64,000 nucleotides of DNA from Candidimonas sp. SYP-B2681 (GCF_003971065.1 NZ_RYDV01000004.1:186001-250000); one strand, 5' to 3'; positions 17,906-27,696 are shown, numbered from the stretch's first letter. The notes: generated by a model not told the origin, from the sequence alone. Program-made: numbers and translations.

Positions 17906-17932
17906 GAAAAAAAGCCTCTGTAACGTGAGGCT
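17906..17932 (-). terminator. Terminator-like hairpin, minus strand
   Basis: AGCCTC (17913-17918) pairs with GAGGCT (17927-17932); read on the minus strand it is followed by a run of six T. The stem is only 6 bp. Confidence 0.45.
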
Positions 17933-17972
17933 CGAAAGTCGATTTTCGGGCCAGTATTCGTCCCGATTCTGC

Positions 17973-18003
17973 AAAAAAAAAAAGGCCACTGGAAATAGTG
18001 GCC
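17973..18003 (-). terminator. Rho-independent terminator after the Bug receptor gene
   Basis: GGCCACT (17984-17990) pairs with AGTGGCC (17997-18003); on the minus strand an uninterrupted run of 11 T follows. It lies 36 bp beyond the stop of the receptor gene at 18039. The stem and loop closely copy the terminator after tRNA-Thr. Confidence 0.75.
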
Positions 18004-18038
18004 CTTCTGCTTGGCAGGATGGGTTAAGTGCGATCCTT

Positions 18039-19025
18039 TTATTCGATCGCCACGTTCCCCGCCTTGACGAGCTTTGCAAACTTGACCGTTTCATCGTTAA
18101 TACGCTGGGCGAACTCGTCTGGCGTGCTAACCAGCGGCTCTGCGCCCACTTGACGCAAACGTTGCTGGAAATCCGGCGACTTGATGATCTTCATCATTTC
18201 GGTGCTTAGCTTCGAGACAACGGCCTTGGGCGTTGCCGCCGGCGCCAGCACACCGAACCACGTTCCGATATCGAACTCGCCTAAGCCCGCTTCCTGCAGC
18301 GTTGGCACGTCAGGCAATACGCTAGAGCGCTTGGCGGTGGCCACCGCCAATGCACGGAGCTTTCCGGACTGGATATGCGGGAGCACCGGGGTCAGCGTAT
18401 CGAAAGACATGGTCACCTGGCCGCCTAACAGATCTGTCGTCAGTGGACCGCTGCCTTTATATGGCACATGGAGTAAACGCACGCCCGTAGCGCTTTGGAA
18501 CTGTGTACCGATAAGGTGTTGCGCGGTGCCGTTTCCGTTCGAACCGTAAGCAAGCTCGGTAGAAGACTTCTTTGCCAGGGAGACCAATTCCGCTACGTTG
18601 GCGACCGGCGCTTTTGCGACGTTGACGACCAGCACGTTGGGTACCATTGCGACCGTAGCGATGGGTGCGAAGTCCTTCTGAAAGCTGTAAGGCAGCTTTT
18701 TATAGACGCTGGTGGCGATCGTGTGGTGGACGGCGCCCATTAAGAGCGTGTAGCCGTCGGGCTTTGCCTTTGCAACGTAGTCCGCACCAATGGTCGCGCC
18801 TGCGCCAGGACGACTTTCCACAATCACCGGCTGTCCTAGATTTTTGGACAATTCGTCGCCAAGGGCCCGTGCCAGGACGTCGGTAGTACCGCCGGTGGGA
18901 AAAGGCACGATAAGGCTGATGGGCTTGGTGGGCCATTCTTGTGCGACGCTGGGTAAGGCTGCTCCGAGTCCAATCGCCACCAGCGAAACGCCGAATAGCC
19001 GCTGGAAAGTAAGGGAAGTGCGCAT
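18039..19025 (-). CDS. Bug-family tripartite tricarboxylate transporter receptor (TctC-like)
   Basis: 328 residues. Signal peptide to about residue 27 (LPSVAQEWP), then the Bug fold with WPTKPISLIVPFPTGGTTDVLAR and the two ligand loops; C-terminal VSTPDEFAQRIN is typical. Bug receptors are greatly expanded in Bordetella-like bacteria and bind carboxylates in the periplasm for a TctAB permease, which is not in this window. It follows the dehydrogenase gene on the same strand, so a dicarboxylate such as tartrate or malate is a fair guess. Confidence 0.9.
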   Translation of the reverse strand: MRTSLTFQRLFGVSLVAIGLGAALPSVAQEWPTKPISLIVPFPTGGTTDVLARALGDELSKNLGQPVIVESRPGAGATIGADYVAKAKPDGYTLLMGAVHHTIATSVYKKLPYSFQKDFAPIATVAMVPNVLVVNVAKAPVANVAELVSLAKKSSTELAYGSNGNGTAQHLIGTQFQSATGVRLLHVPYKGSGPLTTDLLGGQVTMSFDTLTPVLPHIQSGKLRALAVATAKRSSVLPDVPTLQEAGLGEFDIGTWFGVLAPAATPKAVVSKLSTEMMKIIKSPDFQQRLRQVGAEPLVSTPDEFAQRINDETVKFAKLVKAGNVAIE

Positions 19026-19078
19026 GGATAGTCTCCTGTTGTAATTTTAGGTTTAGTCTCTTCGGATCTTTTTATCTT

Positions 19079-20185
19079 CTACGACGCCACGGTCGCCTGT
19101 GTAAGCGGGGCTTGCTGGCCAGACTTCAGGTAATCGCAAACCGCCTTGGTCACATCGTCGGTCGTCGCTGTACCACCAAGGTCTCGTGTATGAAGCGCTG
19201 GATTTGCGGTCACCGCTTCGATGGCCGCCATCAGGCCCTGTGCTGCTTCATGCTCGTTCAAGTGTTCAAGCAGCATCACTACAGACCAGAACGTGCCTAC
19301 CGGGTTGGCCAGCCCTTTGCCCATGATGTCGAAAGCTGAACCATGGATGGGTTCGAACATGGAGGGATAGCGGCGTTCGGGATCAAGATTGGCAGTTGGG
19401 GCGATGCCCAGGCTACCTGCCAGCGCTGCGGCCAGGTCGCTAAGAATGTCGGCATGGAGGTTGGTGGCGACGATAGTATCCAAGGTTTTCGGACGATTCA
19501 CCATACGCGCCGTGGCGGCGTCCACCAGTTCCTTGTCCCAGGTGACATCCGGAAATTCCTTGGATACCTCCAGGGCGACTTCGTCCCACATCACCATTGC
19601 GTGGCGCTGGGCGTTGGACTTCGTGATTACCGTAAGCAGCTTGCGAGGGCGTGCTTGGGCAAGCTTGAAGGCGAAGCGCAAGATTCGCTGCACGCCTACA
19701 CGGGTCATGATGGACACATCGGTCGCCGCTTCAATGGGATGCCCTTGATGAACCCGGCCTCCTACGCCGGAGTATTCGCCTTCGGAATTTTCGCGCACGA
19801 TAATCCAATTCAGGTCTTCCTGTGCGCAGCGTTTGAGCGGAGCGTCGATGCCGGGAAGAATGCGCGTTGGACGTACGTTAGCGTATTGATCGAAACCCTG
19901 ACATATCTTCAGGCGTAGTCCCCACAACGTGATGTGATCGGGAATTTCGTTGTCTCCGGCCGAGCCGAACAAAATGGCATCCTTGGCGCGTAGCGCATCA
20001 AGACCATTCTCGGGCATCATCATGCCGTGTTTACGGTAGTAGTCGCCGCCCCAGTCGAAATTTTCAAACTCAAAGCGAAACTCCGCGTTCTGGGCGGCCA
20101 AGGCCTCCATCACCTTACGGCCTGCCGGCACTACCTCTTTGCCGATACCGTCTCCCGGAATCGTAGCGATTTTGTATGTCTTCAT
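19079..20185 (-). CDS. Tartrate / D-malate dehydrogenase-type beta-decarboxylating dehydrogenase
   Basis: 368 residues, isocitrate/isopropylmalate dehydrogenase fold. NAD site near IATIPGDGIGKEVV, substrate-binding RENSEGEYSGVGGR, the Lys/Asp region TKSNAQRHAMVMWDEVALE, and DILSDLAAALAGSLGIAPTAN. The length and ENSEGEYSG signature fit TtuC/DmlA rather than LeuB. Start ATG 20185 has AGGAA upstream. It is divergent from a LysR gene and upstream of a Bug receptor, which fits an inducible tartrate or D-malate pathway. Confidence 0.87.
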   Translation of the reverse strand: MKTYKIATIPGDGIGKEVVPAGRKVMEALAAQNAEFRFEFENFDWGGDYYRKHGMMMPENGLDALRAKDAILFGSAGDNEIPDHITLWGLRLKICQGFDQYANVRPTRILPGIDAPLKRCAQEDLNWIIVRENSEGEYSGVGGRVHQGHPIEAATDVSIMTRVGVQRILRFAFKLAQARPRKLLTVITKSNAQRHAMVMWDEVALEVSKEFPDVTWDKELVDAATARMVNRPKTLDTIVATNLHADILSDLAAALAGSLGIAPTANLDPERRYPSMFEPIHGSAFDIMGKGLANPVGTFWSVVMLLEHLNEHEAAQGLMAAIEAVTANPALHTRDLGGTATTDDVTKAVCDYLKSGQQAPLTQATVAS

Positions 20186-20300
20186 TTCCTGTCTCTCGGT
20201 TAAGTTTGCCAATAAACCTCTTGAGCGGATTTTTACTCCTGGACGCCGTTTTGGATCGTGGCTAAAGTTAAAGCATTGTTAACCTAGAGTTGAGAATGAC

Positions 20301-21230
20301 ATGAGTTCAAGTGCAAGTAGCGTCATCCAACCTGCCGAATTGGGCTTTTTTGCTTCCGTCGCAACGGCGGGCAGCTTGACCGCCGCAGCACGGAACCTGG
20401 GCCTCACAACCGCTGCGGTCAGCAAGCGGCTTGGACAGATGGAGACGCGGATTGGTATGCCGCTGCTGATACGGACTACCCGTCGGATGGGGCTAACCCC
20501 TGAAGGCGAGGTCTTTCTTGAGCACGCCAGAAGGATTCTGGGCGAGATCAATGATCTGGAGCAGCTATTAACGAATGCCAAGGGCCGCCCAAGCGGCCTG
20601 CTCCGGGTCAACGCCACCCTGGGCTTTGGCCGTATGCACGTGGCCCCTGTCATTTCCGAGTACTGCAGGATGTACCCTGACACCGATGTGCAGTTACAGT
20701 TGTCGGCCGACCCGCCTTCGCTAAGCAGCGATGCGTTCGACGTCTGCGTTCGGTTCGGGGAACCTCCGGACGCTCGCATCGTCGCCAAGCTGCTTGCGCC
20801 AAATCGACGCTTGCTGTGTGCGTCCCCAAAGTACCTTCAGGATCATGGCGTACCTATGACGCCCCCGGAACTGGCTCGCCACAATTGCATCGGCATTCGC
20901 CAGGGTAGCGATGCTTATGGCGTTTGGCGACTAACGTCGGTCAGACAGGCACAGCGACAAACGGAAGCCGTCCACGTGCGCGGCAACCTGACCACCAACG
21001 ATGGCGAAATCGCGGTGAATTGGGCACTGGAAGGTCACGGAATCGTGATGCGTGCGGAGTGGGACATTGAGCGCCATTTGCGCAGTGGTGCCTTGGTGCA
21101 AGTTCTGCCGCAGTACTCCACCCCCCAGGCAAGCATATATGCCGTTTACCACCAGCGCCATCAGCTATCGTCGCGGGTCCGTCTTTTCGTGGAGCTCCTG
21201 GCGCTCAAATTTGGGAAATTCGGCAAATAA
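20301..21230 (+). CDS. LysR-family transcriptional regulator
   Basis: 309 residues. N-terminal winged helix-turn-helix (FASVATAGSLTAAARNLGLTTAAVSKRLGQMETRIG) and a C-terminal periplasmic-binding-protein-like effector domain. It is divergent from the dehydrogenase/receptor operon with a 115-bp gap, the classic layout in which a LysR protein activates the opposite operon. The effector is likely the dicarboxylate used by that operon. Confidence 0.92.
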   Translation: MSSSASSVIQPAELGFFASVATAGSLTAAARNLGLTTAAVSKRLGQMETRIGMPLLIRTTRRMGLTPEGEVFLEHARRILGEINDLEQLLTNAKGRPSGLLRVNATLGFGRMHVAPVISEYCRMYPDTDVQLQLSADPPSLSSDAFDVCVRFGEPPDARIVAKLLAPNRRLLCASPKYLQDHGVPMTPPELARHNCIGIRQGSDAYGVWRLTSVRQAQRQTEAVHVRGNLTTNDGEIAVNWALEGHGIVMRAEWDIERHLRSGALVQVLPQYSTPQASIYAVYHQRHQLSSRVRLFVELLALKFGKFGK

Positions 21231-21272
21231 CGCGAGCCCTACGGCGGCCTGACCGGCGCCGGCAAGACCGGG

Positions 21273-22442
21273 TCAGGGCTTCAGTACCACCTTGATGCAG
21301 CCGTCTTCCTTATCGCGGAAGGTTTTGTACATGTCCGGGCCGCGTTCCAGCGTTTCCCGGTGGGTAATCACAAACGACGGATCGATCTGCCCTTCGGCGA
21401 TACGATTCAGCAAGTCGTCGGTCCAGCGATTGACGTGGGTCTGCCCCATGCGCCAGGTCAGCCCCTTATTCATCGATGCCCCGAAAGGAATCTTGTCGAT
21501 CAAGCCGCCATATACACCCGGAATCGAGAGTACACCTGCCGGCCTGCATACATAGATCATTTCGCGCAGTACGTGAGGTCGGTCGGTTTCCAGCATCACC
21601 GCCTGCTTTACCCGGTCATATATGGAGTCGATTGACCCGGTGGCGTGCGACTCCATGCCCACCGCGTCTATGCATTTTTCCGGACCCCTGCCGTCGGTTA
21701 TTTCGTTAAGGCGTTCAAAAACGCTTTCTTCTTCAAAATTGATGGTCATGGCGCCGCTCTGCTGGGCCATTAAAAGGCGTTCCGGCACGCGGTCGATAAC
21801 CACCACCTGCTTCGCACCCAGTAGTAGAGCGCTGCGTATGGCCATCTGACCAACCGGCCCGGCGCCCCATATGGCGACGGTATCGGTAGGCTCAATGTCG
21901 CACTGGACGGCAGCCTGCCACCCGGTTGGCAATATATCGCCCAGGAATAGCACCTGTTCGTCGGTAAGACCATCTGGAACTTTTACATGGGTCGTGTCGG
22001 CCAGCGGCACCCGAACATATTCGGCCTGCCCGCCCGGATAGCCGCCAGTAATATGGGTATAGCCGAATAGACCGGCGCAGCTGTGGCCAAACATCTTGGC
22101 GGCATCATCCTGGTTGCGGTTGCTACGTTCACATGCCGCGTAATTGGCGCGACGGCACTGTTCGCATTCCCCGCAAAAAATGGTGAACGGGATGACCACA
22201 CGATCGCCCACTTTCAGCGTCTTATTGTCCTTGCCCACCTCCATGACCTCGCCCATAAATTCATGGCCCATGATGTCGCCCGATTGCATTCCAGGCATGA
22301 AACCATCAAACAGATGAAGGTCGGATCCGCAGATTGCGCAGGCGGAGACTTTGATAATCGCGTCCCGTGGCTGTTCAATGATGGGGTCTGGAACTGTGTC
22401 GCACCGAATATCGTGCTTGCCATGCCATCTGAGTGCTCTCAT
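21273..22442 (-). CDS. Zinc-dependent medium-chain dehydrogenase (formaldehyde-dehydrogenase-like)
   Basis: 389 residues. Catalytic zinc site [11 protein letters not shown] and GHEFMGEV; structural zinc [15 protein letters not shown]; nucleotide-binding [22 protein letters not shown]. The inserted segment [26 protein letters not shown] marks the glutathione-independent formaldehyde dehydrogenase/threonine-dehydrogenase-like branch. ATG 22442 starts at the conserved [13 protein letters not shown]; the longer reading is not conserved. Natural substrate unclear. Confidence 0.88.
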   Translation of the reverse strand: MRALRWHGKHDIRCDTVPDPIIEQPRDAIIKVSACAICGSDLHLFDGFMPGMQSGDIMGHEFMGEVMEVGKDNKTLKVGDRVVIPFTIFCGECEQCRRANYAACERSNRNQDDAAKMFGHSCAGLFGYTHITGGYPGGQAEYVRVPLADTTHVKVPDGLTDEQVLFLGDILPTGWQAAVQCDIEPTDTVAIWGAGPVGQMAIRSALLLGAKQVVVIDRVPERLLMAQQSGAMTINFEEESVFERLNEITDGRGPEKCIDAVGMESHATGSIDSIYDRVKQAVMLETDRPHVLREMIYVCRPAGVLSIPGVYGGLIDKIPFGASMNKGLTWRMGQTHVNRWTDDLLNRIAEGQIDPSFVITHRETLERGPDMYKTFRDKEDGCIKVVLKP

Positions 22443-22650
22443 GCCTGTCTCCCGAACTGAATCGCGTGTCATATAAGCCCACATTCCCCGTACCAATGCA
22501 ATGCAATGCGGTGATTGTTCAAGGCGCGACTCCCCAGCATCGCACGTGCCTGGATGCCACAACACGGCCGCATGCCGCTGTGGACTTAACGGCGGGAACG
22601 CGGTTTGCCCGTATTACGGTACAACTTGTAGTTTTTTTAAGAGGCCCGCC

Positions 22651-22905
22651 ATGCCAGTCGATCGAGATAGCAAAGCCAAACCTATCCAAAAGAAGTCCTA
22701 TGAGGCGGAAACGTCTCCAGGCCATCAGCCGGACAAACCAAAGACACAAGACCGCTCACTGTTGAATCATCCCGTTGACCCGAACGCGCTTACTGAAAAA
22801 GGCAATTTCCCCCCTGGTGTCTCGCCGAAAGCCGCGGCAGACCCCGGCCGCGCCACGCCGGGAGCTCCGCCGGTCGACAATAGGTCCGGCCAGAAGAAAC
22901 CGTAA
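22651..22905 (+). CDS. Small hydrophilic protein of unknown function
   Basis: 84 residues, rich in Lys, Pro, Asp and Gly, no hydrophobic core, hence probably disordered. AAGAGG at 22639-22644 precedes ATG 22651, which supports it as a gene. It is divergent from the zinc dehydrogenase and convergent with a small exported protein. I do not recognise the family; such proteins near stress genes are often stationary-phase induced, which is inference. Confidence 0.6.
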   Translation: MPVDRDSKAKPIQKKSYEAETSPGHQPDKPKTQDRSLLNHPVDPNALTEKGNFPPGVSPKAAADPGRATPGAPPVDNRSGQKKP

Positions 22906-22968
22906 ATGCACCTGTAACTCACTCAACCTTTAGGCGCGATAGAGCAAATCCGGCCTCATCAGCACGCA

Positions 22969-23370
22969 TCACTGCGCCGTCTTTCCGCCAGTGCCGCTCT
23001 TGCTTGCATTGCTATCGTTGGCGCTAGTCCCCGGAGGGGTGGCGCCCTTCGGTGCGCCTTCGGTCGGCTTTCCGCCAATCTGGTCACGCGCTTTCATGGG
23101 ATCAGTAGCGCTGCCCTTGTCGCCATTGGACTTGTGACCCTCGCCCATGGTTGCGCCCGCCGTGCCTTTGTACCCCGAACTTGAGCTGGTACCGCCCATG
23201 CTGCCCTTAGGTGTGGGAGTCGTGCCGGCGGCAGGCGCCTGATTTTTCGTAGCGTCGCCCGATGGCGATGGCGCACCGCTAGACGTGGGGGCTCCGCTGC
23301 TTTGCGCATACAGCGCAGGCGCCATGGCGAACGAAGCAGAGCATATGGCGAATGCTAAAAGTTTTCTCAT
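22969..23370 (-). CDS. Small exported low-complexity protein
   Basis: 133 residues. Clear signal peptide (RKLLAFAICSASFAMAPALYAQS, cleavage after AQ or YA), then a Ser/Gly/Pro/Thr/Lys-rich mature part without predicted fold. No cysteine, so not a lipoprotein. ATG 23370 is preceded by GGAGACAACC. Function unknown; perhaps a periplasmic stress protein. Confidence 0.65.
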   Translation of the reverse strand: MRKLLAFAICSASFAMAPALYAQSSGAPTSSGAPSPSGDATKNQAPAAGTTPTPKGSMGGTSSSSGYKGTAGATMGEGHKSNGDKGSATDPMKARDQIGGKPTEGAPKGATPPGTSANDSNASKSGTGGKTAQ

Positions 23371-23484
23371 GGTTGTCTCCTGGTATATGACCCGATGGGT
23401 CGTGGGAGACGGAGCAATTCGTATGCCAGGCGGCTGCGTCAAACGACGTGGCCGGCGGCCGTTAGTGGCACAAGGTGAAGCGCG

Positions 23485-23817
23485 TTATCGGGACGCAATT
23501 GCCCAAATGGCGAGGCAGATCGCGACCAGGGCCACGACCCCTGCGGTAATGGCGACACGCTTCAAAAAAACCAGCTGTTCTTGAAACCGTGCCGCCGCTG
23601 CATCGACGCTTTCGATGCTTTCCTTCAATTGCATCGCAAGCCCTTTGACCGTTTCCGCATTTTGGGTAACGGCCGACTGCAACTCGGCAATCTGTTTAGG
23701 GATGACTTCATCTGGCTTTTCACCCGCTGTCTTCGAGGTGAACATGGGCAGCGTGGCTGTGACCACTTGGGTGATATAAGGCAATGCAATTTTTAATACG
23801 GGCAGAAAAGCGGCCAT
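23485..23817 (-). CDS. Small coiled-coil protein with C-terminal membrane anchor
   Basis: 110 residues. N-terminal hydrophobic segment (FLPVLKIALPYITQVVTATLP), a helical middle (about residues 38-85) with heptad-like spacing, and a C-terminal membrane helix (VAITAGVVALVAICLAIWAI). I do not recognise it as a named family. It stands alone between the exported protein and a GFA enzyme on the same strand. Confidence 0.6.
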   Translation of the reverse strand: MAAFLPVLKIALPYITQVVTATLPMFTSKTAGEKPDEVIPKQIAELQSAVTQNAETVKGLAMQLKESIESVDAAAARFQEQLVFLKRVAITAGVVALVAICLAIWAIASR

Positions 23818-23900
23818 CGATTGTCCTATCTGCTATATAAGGTAAAAAAATAGTCTAGCACCAACCGTAGCCGTGGCGTTGAGCGGAGTCGTCGTGCTGG

Positions 23901-24392
23901 CTAGTTAGAAGTCAATTTCAGACGCTCATGCCATTCGGCAATGGATTCCTGGGGATACCCATCGAAAAATTTATCGCCCTTGTGTTTATCGATTTCTACC
24001 CACGACGCTTTTGAATCTAACAACAAATGGGTATGTTCCGGCGGTGTCGGCAAGGGTGTATCGATCGCCGATGCAAACGGATGGATCAAGTCGGGCCATT
24101 CTGGACTGAATAGCCACAAGGCGCTGCCGCAACGCTTGCAAAAGTGTCGCTCGGCCGTACTGGTCTTCGCCAACGCCTGCCCTTTTCCAGGCATGCGGGC
24201 GTGATACACCGATACACTGGCGCTTCCCCTGACCTCCATAGTATTTGCATCAGCGGCGAGATTAATGGCGTATCCGCCTCCGCCTTGGGTTTTACGGCAG
24301 ATGGAACAATAGCAGCGCTGATAAGGATAGGGCGTCGAACTCGACACCGAGAATTCGACAGCACCACAATGGCAAGACCCTTCAAGTTTCAT
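23901..24392 (-). CDS. GFA-domain protein (glutathione-dependent formaldehyde-activating-like)
   Basis: 163 residues. Zinc motifs GSCHCGAVEF, CYCSICRK and FCKRCGSALW are those of the GFA/CENP-V fold. Many members have no proven formaldehyde activity, so the name is structural only. Start ATG 24392; an upstream in-frame reading is not conserved. Divergent from the esterase-like gene at 24477. Confidence 0.87.
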   Translation of the reverse strand: MKLEGSCHCGAVEFSVSSSTPYPYQRCYCSICRKTQGGGGYAINLAADANTMEVRGSASVSVYHARMPGKGQALAKTSTAERHFCKRCGSALWLFSPEWPDLIHPFASAIDTPLPTPPEHTHLLLDSKASWVEIDKHKGDKFFDGYPQESIAEWHERLKLTSN

Positions 24393-24476
24393 ACGCCCTC
24401 CCCGCAAATAAGCGTGTAAGATAAAACGGTACTCCGTCAGCGACGGGAAAGGCAATCTTTTCCGAGGTTCTTGGGT

Positions 24477-25838
24477 ATGGTCGGCAAAAACCACGATGAA
24501 CTCGTTAAGGCGTTACGCGCTGCGGCCCGGCCACTGCAGGGGGACGAAGACCTTGCGCCATTGCTGAATAAAATTAAACGAGCCCGCTATGTCCTGTTGG
24601 GTGAAGCCACGCACGGTACCCACGAGTTCTACGCCTGGCGTGCCGCCATCACCAAGCGCCTGATTCAGCAGAGACAATGCTCCTTTATCGCTGTCGAGGG
24701 GGACTGGCCCGACTGCTATCGGGTAAATCGATACGTAAAAGCGTATGCGGACTCTGGCGACAGCGCAGAACAAGTGCTGCGAAGTTTCGACCGCTGGCCG
24801 ACCTGGATGTGGTCCAATCGCGAAATCGCGGAACTGGCAGAATGGCTGCGCCTGCACAATCTGCAACTAGAGCCCGAGCAGCGGATCGGATTCTATGGCT
24901 TGGATGTTTATTCGCTGTGGGACTCCATGACCGCAGTCGTGAACTACCTGGAAACCGTTGACCCCGCGCTGGCCCGAGCCGCAAGGCGCGCCTATATGTG
25001 TTTCGAGCCTTATGGCGAAGATGCGCAAGCCTATGCACGGGCTACCGTCATGGTGCCCGCGTCGTGCGAAGACGAGACCGTGGCGGTGCTCAGGGCGCTG
25101 CGCGCAAAAGCGCCCGCCTACCAGCAGGACGACCGTGAGGCCTACTACAACGCGGAACAAAATGCCCTGATTGCACGGGGCGCTGAAAGATACTATCGAG
25201 CCATGATCCAGCACGGACAAAATTCGTGGAATGTGCGGGACCGCCACATGACGGAAACGCTGGAACGGCTGATGGATTACCACGGCCCGCATGCCAGGGC
25301 GGTCGTATGGGAGCACAACACGCATGTGGGCGACGCTAGATTCACCAATATGGCCAGGGCCGGCATGGTGAACGTCGGCCAGCTGATACGGGAAGCGCAT
25401 CCGGAGCCCGGTGTGGTGCGCCTGGTCGGCTTTGGAACTCACAGCGGCACGGTGATCGCAGCTCGGGAATGGGGAGCACCGATGCAAGCGATGCGCATGC
25501 CTCATGCCCGCGTAAATAGTTTGGAAGACTTGCTGCACAGGGCGGGAGCGCCCGGCCTCGCCGTCTCGACAACTACCATGCACAAGCAAAACAGCCTACT
25601 CGTATTCAATGGCAGCGACGATGGCGGAATTCCGGGCCTCGACAAGAGTTTGGATCATCGAGCCATTGGTGTGGTGTACCACCCTGAGGCAGAGCGTCGA
25701 AGCAATTATGTGCCCACCTTAGTGCCTAGGCGCTACGATGCCTTTCTGTTTATCGATCACACGCGAGCGCTGGACGCTTTCGATGTACCGTTAAGCCCGG
25801 ATACCGAGCCTCCGGAAACCTACCCCAGCGGCATGTAG
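24477..25838 (+). CDS. Erythromycin esterase-family protein
   Basis: 453 residues, full length for the EreA/EreB-like superfamily. Active-site blocks are LGEATHGTHEF (Glu43, His46), VEGDWPDCY, and WEHNTHVGDARF. Most chromosomal members are uncharacterised and need not act on macrolides; in many genomes they occur near phosphoribosyltransferases. A TTG six bases upstream is in frame. No resistance context is visible here. Confidence 0.85.
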   Translation: MVGKNHDELVKALRAAARPLQGDEDLAPLLNKIKRARYVLLGEATHGTHEFYAWRAAITKRLIQQRQCSFIAVEGDWPDCYRVNRYVKAYADSGDSAEQVLRSFDRWPTWMWSNREIAELAEWLRLHNLQLEPEQRIGFYGLDVYSLWDSMTAVVNYLETVDPALARAARRAYMCFEPYGEDAQAYARATVMVPASCEDETVAVLRALRAKAPAYQQDDREAYYNAEQNALIARGAERYYRAMIQHGQNSWNVRDRHMTETLERLMDYHGPHARAVVWEHNTHVGDARFTNMARAGMVNVGQLIREAHPEPGVVRLVGFGTHSGTVIAAREWGAPMQAMRMPHARVNSLEDLLHRAGAPGLAVSTTTMHKQNSLLVFNGSDDGGIPGLDKSLDHRAIGVVYHPEAERRSNYVPTLVPRRYDAFLFIDHTRALDAFDVPLSPDTEPPETYPSGM

Positions 25839-25918
25839 CGCAGCGGCGCATCCTTAGGCCTTCCAAGGAAATCACGATCCCTCGATCATTTTGCGCTCGA
25901 GGACTTGCGCCCATCGGT

Positions 25919-26518
25919 TCAGCCGGCAGGCGGCGCTGTCGGAAGCCGGGCCAGCACCTCATAATGCGAACCATTCGTCGACGGCCGAGAAACCACTAGT
26001 ACACATTGCACCGGTGTCCAGCGCAAGTTGGGTTGCGGCAAGGTGGTCAGGTCGCCCGCCCCCGCTTTACGCAGCAAAGACACATGCGGACGAAATACCG
26101 AGGCGGGCCGTTGCCACCCTAAAGGTTCAAGATGGTCCCACAAAGTGGCATAGGCCTCGTCAAGCCATTGAATGCGGTCACTGTCGTCGATCGACGGCCC
26201 CAACCATACAACACGGGGACCATAAAATCGCCCAAAGTGTCGCAGTTCCACTGTTCCCACGGGAATAGACCAGGCGGGGGCCGCCTGTATCAATTGCGTC
26301 ACCTTATCTACTGGGATACTACCCAGAAAGGCCAGCGTCATATGCAGTGATTCAGGACGCATCATGCGCCCGCCGCACACGGCATGAGCATGACGAGCCC
26401 AGTCCGCTATCTGATCAGCGGCTTCAGCGGATGGCCAAAAGGCAAAAAATACACGCTGCGTCGCCGTAGACGGCGTGAGCCCGCCATGCATTAACGTCGA
26501 TGAATTTTTGTCTTCCAT
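25919..26518 (-). CDS. thpR: RNA 2',3'-cyclic phosphodiesterase (2'-5' RNA ligase family)
   Basis: 199 residues. The two HxT/Sx motifs of the 2H phosphoesterase fold are SLHMTLAFLG and RPHVSLLRK. ThpR hydrolyses 2',3'-cyclic phosphates on RNA and can ligate 2'-5' ends in vitro. GGAGG eight bases upstream supports ATG 26518. Next to an ene-reductase gene on the same strand without obvious functional link. Confidence 0.88.
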   Translation of the reverse strand: MEDKNSSTLMHGGLTPSTATQRVFFAFWPSAEAADQIADWARHAHAVCGGRMMRPESLHMTLAFLGSIPVDKVTQLIQAAPAWSIPVGTVELRHFGRFYGPRVVWLGPSIDDSDRIQWLDEAYATLWDHLEPLGWQRPASVFRPHVSLLRKAGAGDLTTLPQPNLRWTPVQCVLVVSRPSTNGSHYEVLARLPTAPPAG

Positions 26519-26577
26519 CGCAACACCTCCGATGCCTTCAAAGACCGCTCAAGTAAAGAATAAATCGGAAGCCCCGG

Positions 26578-27696
26578 CTACCGCATACCGAAGGTCACTT
26601 CGCCGAACACGCGGTTCTTGCCGGGTGGCAAAGAACGCCAGTATTGCGGCGGGCCATAAACATGCTGGTCCAGTTCTGCGGCGGCGTGCCATGCCCAACG
26701 CGGGTCGTAAAGCATGGCACGCCCCAAAGCGACCATGTCGGCCTGACCCTGCGATACGATCTGCTGCGCATGGGAAGGGTCCGTGATCAAGCCGACGGCG
26801 ATGGTGGGCAAGCCTACCTCGCGTTTAAGCCGTTGTGCGAAATCGACCTGATAGCCGGGCTTGAGCGGAATTTGCTGCTTGGGCGAAACACCGCCTGTCG
26901 ATACGTCGATCCAGTCCGCGCCCGCTTCTTTCAGCTGCAGGCCGAATATGACGGTTTGGTCGGGGGTCCAGCTTGGCTGGTCATCGACCCAGTCGGTGGC
27001 GGAAATCCGTACGCCTAAGGGCATAGGGTCGGGTAAGGCCGCACGTACCGCCCGAAATACCTCGAGCGGAAAACGCATGCGGTTTTCGAGACTGCCGCCG
27101 TATTCGTCAGTGCGATGGTTCGCTATCGGCGAAAGAAACTGATGCAATAGATAGCCATGAGCCGCGTGCAGTTCGATCGCGTCCAGCCCCAAACGCACCG
27201 CACGCTCGGCGGCTTTCACAAAGGCCTGCTTAATGCGCGCAAGATCGTCGACGGTCATTGCGCGGGGAGCGGGTTCGGTGTCCTTATGCGGGACGGCTGA
27301 CGGCGCCTCGGGCGTCCATCCCCCTTCTTCCAGTGCAACAAGCTGGCCGCCCCGCCAAGGGGGGGCACTGGAAGCTTTACGCCCGGCATGGGCCAATTGA
27401 ATAGCCAGCTTGATGGGTGATGCGGCGCGCAGTGTTTGGATTACCGTCGCTATAGCGGCTTCGTTATCGTCATTCCATAAGCCTAGGCATCCCGACGTAA
27501 TCCGGCCTTCGCGGCTTACCGCCGTCGCCTCAATGCACAATAGCCCGGCGCCGCCCAAGGCAAGGCTGGACAGATGGGCCATATGCCAGTGAGTCGCGTT
27601 GCCCTCTACGGCGGAGTATTGGCACATCGGCGAAACCATGACACGATTGGCCAGCGTAAGGCGACGAAGCGTAATGGGGTCGAACAAATCGGGCAT
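26578..27696 (-). CDS. Old yellow enzyme family NADPH dehydrogenase (NamA/YqjM-like)
   Basis: 372 residues, FMN (beta/alpha)8 barrel reducing activated C=C bonds. The class with a cysteine in VSPMCQYSA (Cys25) and HAAHGYLLHQFLSP, HRTDEYGGSLENR matches the thermophilic-like YqjM branch. ATG 27696 gives the conserved opening MPDLFDPITLRRLTLANR. The physiological substrate is not evident. Confidence 0.9.
   Translation of the reverse strand: MPDLFDPITLRRLTLANRVMVSPMCQYSAVEGNATHWHMAHLSSLALGGAGLLCIEATAVSREGRITSGCLGLWNDDNEAAIATVIQTLRAASPIKLAIQLAHAGRKASSAPPWRGGQLVALEEGGWTPEAPSAVPHKDTEPAPRAMTVDDLARIKQAFVKAAERAVRLGLDAIELHAAHGYLLHQFLSPIANHRTDEYGGSLENRMRFPLEVFRAVRAALPDPMPLGVRISATDWVDDQPSWTPDQTVIFGLQLKEAGADWIDVSTGGVSPKQQIPLKPGYQVDFAQRLKREVGLPTIAVGLITDPSHAQQIVSQGQADMVALGRAMLYDPRWAWHAAAELDQHVYGPPQYWRSLPPGKNRVFGEVTFGMR

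Noticed and set aside
16264-18038. Integrative element attached at tRNA-Thr
   Set aside because: The 3' end of the tRNA is not duplicated downstream and no integrase is present; only the terminator hairpin recurs.
24477-25838. Antibiotic resistance gene based on the erythromycin esterase name
   Set aside because: The superfamily is broad, the gene has chromosomal context and no mobile or resistance neighbours; activity on macrolides cannot be inferred.
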